64,000 bases of DNA, taken from assembly GCF_001189515.2 (NCBI RefSeq), contig NZ_CP012069.2, positions 2,356,001-2,420,000 on the forward strand. The letters run 5' to 3'. This stretch comes from Olsenella sp. oral taxon 807 (GTDB lineage: Bacteria; Actinomycetota; Coriobacteriia; Coriobacteriales; Atopobiaceae). The position numbers and the translations under genes were made by a program. Shown one piece after another: positions 33,425 through 41,935 of this stretch (positions are counted from its first letter, which is position 1; the number at the start of each line of letters is the position of its first letter). The notes beneath the pieces were generated by a model. It did not search any database. It saw only the letters and a program-made list of their open reading frames with translations, and was not told the DNA's origin.

Positions 33425-33687
33425 CGATACTGGATGCCATTCACATCATTCCGCTCAAGATGCGCGTGCATATCGACCTGAACCGCAGACACGATGAGGG
33501 CCTACGCGTCAACGACAGGGATCTGCGTAAACACCATGCCGATGTGGCCAAGCTCGCTGGCCTGCTCACGCCAGATGCCAGGCTGGGACTCCGCAGGCAG
33601 ATGAGGCGAGACGCCGAGGACTTCCTGGACGACTTCGAGAGATACGCAGCTCGGCATACCCAGCGCAAGCACCGAGGCCGGCTGTAG
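33421..33687 (+). pseudogene. C-terminal part of the split AbiEii-like toxin
   Basis: 88 codons from GTG 33421, overlapping the upstream stop by 4 nt (GTGA). VTILDAIHIIPLKMRVHIDLN and VNDRDLRKHHADVAKLAGLL are the C-terminal helices that normally follow the nucleotidyltransferase core without interruption. The coupling overlap could allow it to be made separately, so a two-piece protein is conceivable, but a frameshift mutation is simpler. Confidence 0.65.
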
Positions 33688-33981
33688 GAGACGCTCGTGT
33701 TCCTACGGGGCGTATATTTGTAGACTGGAGACCCGGATGCCGCGTGGCATCTGGCGGGCCGTCTTCGAGAAGAGGCTCTCGACCAGGTCCGGCCGAGAGC
33801 CATGCCCGGGCGCGGGCGCAAAGGCCGGCGCCTGATCCAAGACCGATATTCACTGGCGTGGGTCATGGTGGCAGTCGCGGCTATCGGCCCCGCTAGCCGG
33901 TCTTCTGCCCATGATAAAATGTAGCAAGTAATTATGTTAGATCGCATTATGCAGATAAGCATTATAACAAGGAAGGAAAAC
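33688..33981. promoter_or_regulatory. Gap with AT-rich promoter region of the DUF234 ATPase
   Basis: The first 200 bp hold nothing recognisable. From 33910 the sequence becomes AT-rich with a direct repeat GCATTAT...GCATTAT just before the ribosome-binding site AAGGAAGG, probably containing the promoter of the ATPase gene. Confidence 0.45.
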
Positions 33982-35391
33982 ATGTTCGTAGGACGGGGGA
34001 AGGAGCTCGGGAAGCTCGAGGGGCTGTACGCCAAGGGCGACTTTCAGATGGTGGTACTTTACGGCAAGAGGCGCGTGGGCAAGACCACGCTGGTAAAGGA
34101 GTTCGCCTGCGGCAAGAATGCGCTCTACTTCACGGCACTCGAGCAGAGTGACCGCGACAACCTGGCGGACTTTACGCGCAAGCTCATGGGGTTCTTTGAC
34201 CTGCCAACCCTCTCCGGCTCGTTCTCCGGCTGGGCCGAGGCCTTGGGATTCTTCGCCGATCGCGCGGGAGAAGGGCATGCCGTCCTGGTGTTCGACGAGT
34301 TCCCGTACGCCGCCGAGCGCAACAGGTCGCTCCCCTCGATACTGCAGATGGTCATAGACCATAGGCTCAAGGACACGAACGCCTTCGTCATTCTGTGCGG
34401 CTCGAACCAGGGATTCATGGAAGGTGAGGTACTTGGCAACAAGAGCCCGCTCTACGGTAGGAGGACCGCCCAGATGAGACTGGCACCCCTGGGGTACCGT
34501 GAGGCGGCGCTCATGCTACCCGGTCTGGGCGCCCAGGAGGCGTTTCGCTACTACGCGTGCTTCGGCGGCGTCCCGTACTACCTCTCGCTTATCGACCCTG
34601 CGCTACCGCTGCGTGAGAACCTATCGCAGCTTTACTTTGACACGGCGGGCTTCCTCTACGACGAGCCCTTCGCACTGCTGCGCCAAGAGCTCTTTGAGCC
34701 CGCCTCATACAACTCCATATTGCGTGCCATCGCCGGAGGCGCGAACAGGCAGGCTCGTATCGCCGACCGCACCGGGATTCCCACGACGAGTCTACCCAGG
34801 TACCTGACAACGCTCTGTACCCTCGGGATGATCCGCAGGGCCGTGCCCTTCGGGGAGAACGTCCAGACCTCAAGACGCGGCATATACGTCATCGACGACG
34901 CGTGCTATGCGTTCTGGTACCGGTTCGTGATGCCTCGCGTGTCGGACATCGAGGCAGGCCTCGGCGAGGTCGCCGCTCGCTCCATTCCCGATCAGCAGCT
35001 TGATGGCTACTGCGGGCACAGGTTCGAGGGGATGTGCGCGGAGTGGATGTCAGAACAGGTGCTGAGGGGCTCACTCCCGATCAGCGCAACGAGCGTGGGC
35101 TCTTGGTGGGGCACTGACCCCAAGGTGCGCGAGCAGACTGACATCGACGTCCTTGCGGCCGACCGCAGCGCAAAGACGCTCGTCCTGGGTGAGTGCACGT
35201 ACCGGGGGAGCTTCGACGAGGTGGCCGAGGTCGAGGACCTCAGGTCAAAGCGCCAGCTTGTGCCCGGATACACGGCCGAAGGCTACTTCCTCTTCACCAG
35301 GCACGCGGTTGCGGCGTCCGCCATGAGGAGGTACGCGGGCGAAGGCGCGGTCCGGTTCGTGACGCTCGACGAGATGTACGCTCACCGGTGA
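33982..35391 (+). CDS. Archaeal-type AAA ATPase with DUF234 nuclease-like end
   Basis: 469 aa from ATG 33982 (MFVGRGKELGKLEGLY, behind AAGGAAGG). Walker A YGKRRVGKTTL, Walker B VLVFDEFPYAAE, and CGSNQGFM. A winged helix follows (RIADRTGIPTTSLPRYLTTLCTLGMI), then the C-terminal DUF234 region with TDIDVLAADRSAKTLVLGECTYRG, matching a PD-(D/E)xK-type D...ExK/T pattern. These ATPases occur in mobile or defence-type contexts in anaerobes; substrate unknown. Confidence 0.85.
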   Translation: MFVGRGKELGKLEGLYAKGDFQMVVLYGKRRVGKTTLVKEFACGKNALYFTALEQSDRDNLADFTRKLMGFFDLPTLSGSFSGWAEALGFFADRAGEGHAVLVFDEFPYAAERNRSLPSILQMVIDHRLKDTNAFVILCGSNQGFMEGEVLGNKSPLYGRRTAQMRLAPLGYREAALMLPGLGAQEAFRYYACFGGVPYYLSLIDPALPLRENLSQLYFDTAGFLYDEPFALLRQELFEPASYNSILRAIAGGANRQARIADRTGIPTTSLPRYLTTLCTLGMIRRAVPFGENVQTSRRGIYVIDDACYAFWYRFVMPRVSDIEAGLGEVAARSIPDQQLDGYCGHRFEGMCAEWMSEQVLRGSLPISATSVGSWWGTDPKVREQTDIDVLAADRSAKTLVLGECTYRGSFDEVAEVEDLRSKRQLVPGYTAEGYFLFTRHAVAASAMRRYAGEGAVRFVTLDEMYAHR

Positions 35392-36041
35392 GCTCACCGG
35401 CCACTCTTGGCAGACGGCCCGTATGATGCCAAAGGCCCGGACATGCGCCCGGACATGGCCGGGCCTGATGGGGTCGCGACGCCAGAGGTAACAGCACAGC
35501 CCTACGCCTCAGAGTCGATGAGGATCTTGTCCCTTACGGCAGCGGTGGTCTTGGGCATCTCAAGGACGTCGGCTATGTCGCAAGCCTCGGGTACCCAGCG
35601 GCCTCGGCCTCCCTCCCGGCGTGGGCCCAGGGCAGATCACTCGTCCTGAGCTCGGCGACGTGGCCCAGGTCGGCGGGGCGCCGGCATGTGAGGCCCGCCA
35701 CGAGGCCGGCGGTCGGCGCCGCCAGCCTCGCGTGGCCACCCATTGCGGGCATCGTCGCTCAGCGGCCTCTCGACTGCGCGTGGTGTTTCGCGCCGATGCC
35801 ATCGACACGGCGGGCGAAAAGACCAAGGTTGCGCCCGGGCGGGGCCACGGGTTCCGAAACATCGACAACCCCAGGGCCCCCGTGACGCCCGGGCGTTCGG
35901 ACCTGAGGCCCACACTGCCGGGGAGTGACATGACCACCTACCCACATGAACTCACGAAGTCTCAAGGACACCCACGCCCATGCGAGCACCCATCGATTCG
36001 TAGCATGCCCGATACGAGGGATGACCCGGTCGGAATGCCCA
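35392..36041. other. Intergenic with a decayed HTH gene remnant
   Basis: On the minus strand at about 35502-35605 a frame reads RWVPEACDIADVLEMPKTT then AAVRDKILIDSEA and stop, like the end of a lost DNA-binding protein. A GC hairpin (AGGCCCGG...CCGGGCCT) lies near 35431-35465 after the ATPase gene. From ~35960 the sequence resembles the region upstream of Sel1 gene 1. Confidence 0.5.
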
Positions 36042-36145
36042 ATCCTGATAACGACCTTAGCGTCGAAGCAGAGACCTTACCGCATTGATATACAATGGAG
36101 CGCGTAGCGCACGCTCTTTTGCCTTAGACGCAAGTGGGGAGGACC
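36042..36145 (+). promoter_or_regulatory. Sel1 gene 2 promoter region (duplicate copy)
   Basis: Matches 29902-30008 base for base except for a missing TAC triplet just before the start codon. TACAAT at 36091-36096, the GCGCGTAGCGC dyad and GGGGAGGA are all present. Confidence 0.65.
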
Positions 36146-37291
36146 ATGGACGCAAACGCCGACGAGGCCACGGATATCGCCCGAGAGGGACATCGCGCAT
36201 ATGAGAGGGGAGACTACACCAAGGCCTGCCGCCTGTACCGGCTCGCGGCCGGCCAAGGCGACGCGGAGTCGCAGAACAAGCTGGGCCTCATGTACGAGAG
36301 GGGCCTCGGCGTGGGGCAGGACTACGCCGAGGCCTGCCGCCTGTACCAGCTTGCGGCCGACCAAGGCCACGCCCGGGCTCAGTGCAACCTAGGCCTCATG
36401 TACGAGAGGGGCCATGGAGTGGGGCAGGACTACGTCGAGGCCTGCCGTTGGTACCAGAAGGCGGCCAACCAGGGCTATGCCCGGGCGCAGTGCAACCTGG
36501 GATTCATGTACGAGAAGGGCTGCGGGGTGGAGCAGGACCACACAGAGGCCTACCGCCTGTTCCGGAAAGCAGCTGACCAAGGCCACGTCGGTGCACAGTG
36601 CAACCTGGGCACCATGTACGAGGGGGGACGTGGCGTGGGGCGGGACTACGTCGAGGCCTGCCGCTGGTACCGAAGGGCGGCCGACCAGGGCTTTGCGAGA
36701 GCGCAGTTCAACTTAGGCCTCATGTACGAGGGGGGACGTGGCGTGAAGCAGAGCGACGTCGAGGCCTGCCGCTGGTACCGAAGGGCGGCAGTCCAGGGCA
36801 ACGCCGATGCTCAGTGTAACCTGGGCCTCATGTACGAGGGGGGACGTGGCGTGGGGCAGAGCGACGTCGAGGCCTGCCGCTGGTACCGAAGGGCGGCAGT
36901 CCAGGGCAACGCCGATGCTCAGTGTAACCTGGGCCTCATGTACGAGGGGGGACGTGGCGTGGGGCAGAGCGACGCCGAGGCCTGTCGCCTGTTCCGGCTC
37001 GCGGCCGACCAGGACAACGCTCTGGCGCAGCTCAACTTAGGCACCATGTATGGGGAGGGCCGCGGCGTGGAGCAGGACCACAGGGAGGCCTGCCGATGGT
37101 ACCGGAGGGCGGCCGACCAGGGCGACGCCGATGCGCAGTGCGCCCTGGGCCTCATGTACAAGATGGGCCTCGGAGTGGAACGGAGCGACGCAGAGGCCTG
37201 CCGCCTGTTCCGGCTCGCGGCCGACCAGGGCAACGCTTTGGCGCAGCTCAACTTAGGCGCCATGTATGGGGAGGGCCGCGGCGTGGAGTAG
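36146..37291 (+). CDS. Sel1-repeat protein 2, ended by a nonsense codon
   Basis: 381 aa from ATG 36146, sharing its first ~23 residues with Sel1 protein 1. About ten 36-residue Sel1 repeats follow; two adjacent units (LMYEGGRGVGQSDVEACRWY) are identical at DNA level. The frame stops at TAG 37289-37291, where sibling repeats have GAGCAGGAC (CAG to TAG). The same frame then continues for ~65 more Sel1-like codons (CRWYRRAAGQGDADAQRRLGS, MYESGKGVERNI), so the last two repeats are lost unless the amber codon is read through. Confidence 0.85.
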   Translation: MDANADEATDIAREGHRAYERGDYTKACRLYRLAAGQGDAESQNKLGLMYERGLGVGQDYAEACRLYQLAADQGHARAQCNLGLMYERGHGVGQDYVEACRWYQKAANQGYARAQCNLGFMYEKGCGVEQDHTEAYRLFRKAADQGHVGAQCNLGTMYEGGRGVGRDYVEACRWYRRAADQGFARAQFNLGLMYEGGRGVKQSDVEACRWYRRAAVQGNADAQCNLGLMYEGGRGVGQSDVEACRWYRRAAVQGNADAQCNLGLMYEGGRGVGQSDAEACRLFRLAADQDNALAQLNLGTMYGEGRGVEQDHREACRWYRRAADQGDADAQCALGLMYKMGLGVERSDAEACRLFRLAADQGNALAQLNLGAMYGEGRGVE

Positions 37292-37484
37292 GACCACAGG
37301 GAGGCTTGCCGATGGTACCGGAGGGCGGCCGGCCAGGGCGACGCCGATGCGCAGCGACGACTTGGCAGCATGTACGAGTCTGGCAAAGGTGTTGAGAGGA
37401 ACATCCCCATGGCTCGTCATTGGTACGGATTAGCCACCAGTCAGGGGAACGCGCGAGCCCAGGGCGCCTTGCGCTCAATGAGAC
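37292..37484 (+). pseudogene. Sel1 gene 2 tail beyond the amber codon
   Basis: Still open in the Sel1 frame and clearly homologous (YGLATSQGNARAQGALRSM). Near 37485 it meets the duplicated secA 3'-end segment, and its original stop codon has been lost. Confidence 0.7.
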
Positions 37485-37487
37485 CGA

Positions 37488-38143
37488 AATCGGGACGCTC
37501 GCCTCGAGCGCCCTCTAATCGTCCGCCTCTATGTCCACTTCCCCGGCAATGTCAGTCATGGCCGAAAGGTCGGAGTCGTCCTGTATCGTGGACTCGCCGC
37601 TCCTCGAGTAGCTGAGGCTCCCCTCCCCGGGCACGACCTCGTCCGCCCTGACGTCCCCCTCGACCTCGAGCCGCAGCATGGTCCGCAGGAGGTCGGCGTA
37701 GACCTCACGCACGAAGTCACCAAAAAAGTGGAGCGCCTCCCTCTTGTACTCCACGAGCGGGTCGCGCTGTGCCAGGCCGCGAAGGCCCACGCCCTGCCTG
37801 AGGTGGTCCACGTACACGAGGTGGTCCACCCAGCGCTGGTCGAGCTTGCGCAGCAGCGCCCGGCGGCAGAGATCGCCGAAGGCCTCCCCGCCCATCGCCC
37901 CCCTCCGGGCGTCCCAGCGCTCGGCGAAGACCTCCTCGATGCCGTCGGCCAGCTCGTCCACGCCCGCGCCCTCTCCGAGCTCCGCCGCGTCAAAGGATTC
38001 GTCGCCGGTCATGTCGCCCACCCAGGCGTTGAGGCCATCGACGTCCCGCTCCCCCTTGCGGCGCGCCCCCCGCAGGTCTCCTCTACGATGGCGCCTATGG
38101 TGTCGCGGGCATGCCCGGCACAACATGGTCATGCCCGATAGCG
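37488..38143. repeat. Direct repeat, left copy (~0.65 kb)
   Basis: Closely similar to 39205-39865. It begins at CGAAATCGGG just past the Sel1 tail and contains the 3' end of a secA gene on the minus strand. An 18-bp block (NPFREE codons) present in the right copy is missing. The two copies bracket the Rpn-type nuclease gene. Confidence 0.8.
37515..38143 (-). pseudogene. 3' fragment of a SecA paralogue
   Basis: About 195 codons match the C-terminal part of the 885-aa SecA downstream (GERDVDGLNAWVGDMTGD, LDQRWVDHLVYVDHLRQGVGLRG, GEVDIEADD and stop). Near 38065 the match shifts frame, and it ends at about 38143 with a small internal duplication. It lacks all nucleotide-binding motifs. A duplicated gene end, not a functional SecA. 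Confidence 0.85.
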
Positions 38144-38301
38144 CACCCCTCAGCTGGAGCGACGGACCAGGTGGTACCGCCGCCCCCCGTCGCGTCTCCC
38201 GCGCTCGCTCACGGCACCCAGCGCGCTGGCGACGTAACCTACACAGAGGGCCTATAATGGTCCCGACGGCGGTGGCGGCCACGGACGAGGAGGGCGATCA
38301 C

Positions 38302-39129
38302 ATGGCCCACGCGAGCGGGGTCAGGGAGGCCGTCGCCTCCCTGAGGCCCATAGACGACCTGATGTTTCGGGTGATGGCGAGGGACCTCGCCTTCTGCCGG
38401 GAGCTCTTGGGGGTGCTGCTCCAGGACCCGGGGCTCGAGGTGGTGAAGAGCACGCCACAGTCCGCCGTCACGAACACGCGGGGGCGCTCGGCGGTGCTCG
38501 ACGCCCTCTGCGAGCTCTCGGACGGCAGGCTCGTGGACGTCGAGGTGCAGCGCGCCGACAAGGGCGACCTCCAGAGGCGGGCGCGCTACTACGCCTCGCT
38601 CGTTACGGCCGACAGGACGCGCCCGGGCACACCCTTCGAGGACGTCCCGGACGTCTGCGTCGTGCTCGTCTGCGAGTTCGACCCCCTCAAGGGCGGCCGG
38701 CCGCTGTATCATGTGGACAGGGTCGTGAGGGAGACCGGCGAGTCGGCCGAGAACGGCCTCGAGGAGCTCTACGTGAACGCCCTGGCGAGGGACGGAGACA
38801 AGGTCTCCGCCCTCATGAGGCTTTTCGTCGAGGCCGAGGCGTACGACGAGGCGCGCTTCCCGGAGACGTCGAGGGTGAAGCGAAGGCTCAGGGAGACGGA
38901 GGAGGGGCGAGAGGACATGGGAAGCGTCATAGAGGAGATCTGCGCAAAGAACAGGCTCGAGGGCAAGGCCGAGGGCATCGCCGAGGGCATCGCCGAGGGT
39001 GAGGCCAGGGGGACGCTCAAGACGCTCGGCAGGCTCGTGCGCGACGGGCTCGTGAGCGTGCAGGACGCCGCCGCCTCGGCGGGGGTGGACGCAGACGAGA
39101 TCAGGCGCGCCCTCGCGGCGGAGGGGTGA
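38302..39129 (+). CDS. Rpn-family recombination-promoting nuclease (PD-(D/E)xK transposase-like)
   Basis: 275 aa from ATG 38302, behind GAGGAGGGCG; a TATAAT box lies at 38253-38258. The N-terminal domain (PIDDLMFRVMARDLAFCRELLGVLL) and the core (AVLDALCELSDGRLVDVEVQRAD), with the D...ExQ nuclease signature, match Rpn/YhgA-like proteins. The C-terminal Glu/Gly repeats (GKAEGIAEGIAEGEARG) and a short helical end are usual in the family. Rpn proteins promote RecA-independent recombination. It lies exactly between two copies of a secA 3' end, suggesting it arrived with or caused the duplication. Confidence 0.88.
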   Translation: MAHASGVREAVASLRPIDDLMFRVMARDLAFCRELLGVLLQDPGLEVVKSTPQSAVTNTRGRSAVLDALCELSDGRLVDVEVQRADKGDLQRRARYYASLVTADRTRPGTPFEDVPDVCVVLVCEFDPLKGGRPLYHVDRVVRETGESAENGLEELYVNALARDGDKVSALMRLFVEAEAYDEARFPETSRVKRRLRETEEGREDMGSVIEEICAKNRLEGKAEGIAEGIAEGEARGTLKTLGRLVRDGLVSVQDAAASAGVDADEIRRALAAEG

Positions 39130-39204
39130 GGCCGGCCGCAGATGGGTGACGGCCAGCTGGCCCGCCCAGCCCACCCGTGGTCGGGGACCGGCGAGACCAG
39201 CGAA

Positions 39205-39865
39205 ATCGGGGCGGACGCCTCGAGCGCCCCCTAATCGTCCGCCTCTATGTCCACTTCCCCGGCAATGTCGGCCATGACCGGGAGGTCGGAGTCGTCCTGT
39301 ATCGTGGACTCGCCGCTCCTCGAGTAGCTGAGGTTCTCCTCGCGGAAGGGGTTCCCCTCCCCGGGCACGACCTCGTCCGCCCTGACGCCCCCCTCGACCT
39401 CGAGCCGCAGCATGGTCCGCAGGAGGTCGGCGTAGATCTCCCTCACGAGGTCCCTGAAGGAGTCGAGCGCCTCCCTCTTGTACTCCACGAGCGGGTCGCG
39501 CTGTGCCAGGCCGCGAAGGCCCATGCCCTGCCTGAGGTGGTCCATGTCCACGAGGTGGTCGACCCAGTGCTGGTCGAGCGAGCGCAGCAGCACCTGTCGG
39601 CAGAGCTCGCCGAAGGCCTCCCCGCCCATCGCCCCCTTCTGGGCGTCCCAGCGCTCGGCGAAGGCTGCCTCGATGCCGTCGGCCAGCTCGTCCACGCCCG
39701 CGCCCTCTCCGAGCCCCAACGCGTCGAAGGACCCGTCGCCGGTCATGTCGCCCACCCAGGCGTTGAGGCCATCGACGTCCCGCTCCCCCTTGGCGTGAGA
39801 GCCCCCGCAGGTCTCCTCGACGATGGCGCCTATGATGTCGACGGCGTGCCCGATGGCGCGTCCCT
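39205..39865. repeat. Direct repeat, right copy (~0.65 kb)
   Basis: The counterpart of 37488-38143, forming the genuine 3' end of the 885-aa SecA gene. See that entry for differences. Confidence 0.8.
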
Positions 39866-41888
39866 CTATGTCCGCGCCGTCCAGGATGGCGTCGCGCTCG
39901 GCGTAGACGGCCCGGCGCTGCCTGTCCATCACGTCGTCGTAGTCGAGCACCTGCTTGCGCATCCCGTAGTGCATGCTCTCGACCCTCTCCTGGGCCTTAG
40001 TGACCTGCGCGGAGATCCTCCTGTCCTCCGCAGGCTCCTCCTCTCCCCAGCCCGCCCTCCGCATGACCCTCGACATCGCGTCCAGGCGTCCCCTGCCGTA
40101 GTGGCGAAGCAGCCTGTCCTCGAGCGAGAGGTAGAAGCGGCTCTCGCCGGGGTCCCCCTGGCGGCCGGAGCGCCCGCGCAGCTGGTCGTCGATGCGGCGG
40201 CTGTCGTGGCGCTCGGTGCCGATGACCAGAAGCCCGCCGCTCCTGAGCACGGCTTCGCGCCCAACGGACGCCATCTGGTTCTGGGCGTAGCGCTCGGCCT
40301 GCTCGAGCTGCCATGGGAAGGCGCCCCCGGGGCCCTTTGCCCCAAGCTGCCGGAGCCTCTCGTGGACGTAGCCCTCGTGGCTGCCACCGAGGATGATGTC
40401 GGTGCCGCGTCCGGCCATGTTGGTCGCTATCGTGACGGCACCCACTCTGCCGGCGTTCGCGACGATGGCGGCCTCGCGCCCGGGGTCCTTGGCGTTGAGG
40501 GTCTGGTGCGGGATCCCCCGCTCTTCCATCAGGCGGTCGAGCTCCTCGCTCGCTTCGACCGACGTGGTGCCCACGAGCACCGGCTGTCCCTTCGCGTAAC
40601 GCCGCCCGACCTCGTCCACCACGGCCCTGAGCTTGTCCTGCCTGGTGAGGAAGACGTAGTCCTCCCGGTCCTCCCGGATCACGGGCCTGTTGGTGGGGAT
40701 GGTGACGACCGGCGTGCCGTAGGTCTCCCTGAGCTCGGCGTCGGCGCTCTTGGCCGTGCCCGCCATGCCCGAGAGCTTGTCGTAGAGGCGTAGGTAGTTC
40801 TGCAGCGTGACCGTCGCGACGGTCACGGACTCGTGGAGCACCTCCACGCCCTCCTTGGCCTCGATGGCCTGGTGGAGGCCCTCCGAGTACCGACGCCCCT
40901 TGAGTATGCGGCCCGTGAACTCGTCGACTATCTTGACCTTCCCCTCCACGACCACGTACTGGTCGTCCCTGTGGAAGAGGAAGCGGGCCCTGAGCGCCTG
41001 CCTGAGGTGGTTGGCCATCTGACCGGAGAGATCCGAATACAGGTCATCGAGGCCCAGCCACCACTCTATCTTGCGTAGCCCCTCCTCGGTGGCGTATACG
41101 GTGTGCTTTGCCTCATCCACCGAGACGTCGTCCTCTGAGAGCCCCTCCACCGCCCTTGCGAACTGTATGTAGCGCTCGACCGGGGTGGGGTCGACGCCCG
41201 AGATGATGAGCGGCGTCCTCGCCTCGTCGATGAGGATGGAGTCCGCGTCGTCCACGATCGCGAAGGCGTGTCCGCGCTGCACGCGCTGGTTCGCTCTCGT
41301 GACCATATGATCGCGCAGGTAGTCGAAGCCGAACTCGCTGTTGGTGCCGTAGGTGATGTCAGCCGCATATGCCGGTTTCTTGCGGTCGAACTTCATGTCG
41401 TTCTGCAGGCAGCCCACACTCATGCCCAGGCGCCTATAGACTCTGCCCATCCACTCGCTGTCGCGCTTGGCGAGGTAGTCGTTCACGGTGACGACGTGGA
41501 CGCCCTTGCCGGCGATGGCGTTCAGGTAGGCCGCGAGCGGGGCGACGAGGGTCTTCCCCTCGCCACCTTTCATCTCGGCGATCATGCCCCGATGCAGGAC
41601 GACGCCCCCCATGAGCTGCACCGGGAAGTGACGCATCCCGAGGGCACGCCCGGAGGCCTCTCTCACGGCGGCGAAGGCCTCCGGGAGCAGCTCGTCGAGG
41701 GTCTCTCCCCGCCTGTGGCGCTCCCTGAAGTGTGCGGTCATGTCCCTTAGCTCCTCGTCCGACATGGACTCGAAGCGATCCGAGAGGTCCTCGACCTTGC
41801 TGGCTATCCTCTCGAACTCCTTTTGACGCGTGCCCTCGCCCATCGAGAGGGCATGCGTAAACAGCCTCTCCCTAGTCATCGAACTCAT
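39231..41888 (-). CDS. SecA paralogue A (885 aa, altered Walker B)
   Basis: 885 aa with SecA domain order intact. Walker A MKGGEGKT lies at ~106-113. Walker B reads VDDADS (~212-217) where SecA has VDEVDS, so the catalytic Glu is Asp. VDEFTGR, NMAGRGTDI and motif VI QLRGRSGRQGDPG are intact. The two-helix finger (QHWVDHLVDMDHLRQGMGLRG) is present. The C-terminus ends in an acidic GEVDIEADD tail with no zinc motif. It starts 47 bp after paralogue B and is probably co-transcribed. An accessory SecA with slowed hydrolysis is my inference. Confidence 0.85.
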   Translation of the reverse strand: MSSMTRERLFTHALSMGEGTRQKEFERIASKVEDLSDRFESMSDEELRDMTAHFRERHRRGETLDELLPEAFAAVREASGRALGMRHFPVQLMGGVVLHRGMIAEMKGGEGKTLVAPLAAYLNAIAGKGVHVVTVNDYLAKRDSEWMGRVYRRLGMSVGCLQNDMKFDRKKPAYAADITYGTNSEFGFDYLRDHMVTRANQRVQRGHAFAIVDDADSILIDEARTPLIISGVDPTPVERYIQFARAVEGLSEDDVSVDEAKHTVYATEEGLRKIEWWLGLDDLYSDLSGQMANHLRQALRARFLFHRDDQYVVVEGKVKIVDEFTGRILKGRRYSEGLHQAIEAKEGVEVLHESVTVATVTLQNYLRLYDKLSGMAGTAKSADAELRETYGTPVVTIPTNRPVIREDREDYVFLTRQDKLRAVVDEVGRRYAKGQPVLVGTTSVEASEELDRLMEERGIPHQTLNAKDPGREAAIVANAGRVGAVTIATNMAGRGTDIILGGSHEGYVHERLRQLGAKGPGGAFPWQLEQAERYAQNQMASVGREAVLRSGGLLVIGTERHDSRRIDDQLRGRSGRQGDPGESRFYLSLEDRLLRHYGRGRLDAMSRVMRRAGWGEEEPAEDRRISAQVTKAQERVESMHYGMRKQVLDYDDVMDRQRRAVYAERDAILDGADIEGRAIGHAVDIIGAIVEETCGGSHAKGERDVDGLNAWVGDMTGDGSFDALGLGEGAGVDELADGIEAAFAERWDAQKGAMGGEAFGELCRQVLLRSLDQHWVDHLVDMDHLRQGMGLRGLAQRDPLVEYKREALDSFRDLVREIYADLLRTMLRLEVEGGVRADEVVPGEGNPFREENLSYSRSGESTIQDDSDLPVMADIAGEVDIEADD

Positions 41889-41935
41889 CCACGATCCCTT
41901 CGACTTCCCCTCACAAGCTGTCCGCGTCCCGTGCC

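Noticed and set aside
39177-40793. Plus-strand ORF of 538 codons
   Set aside because: Antisense shadow of SecA paralogue A.
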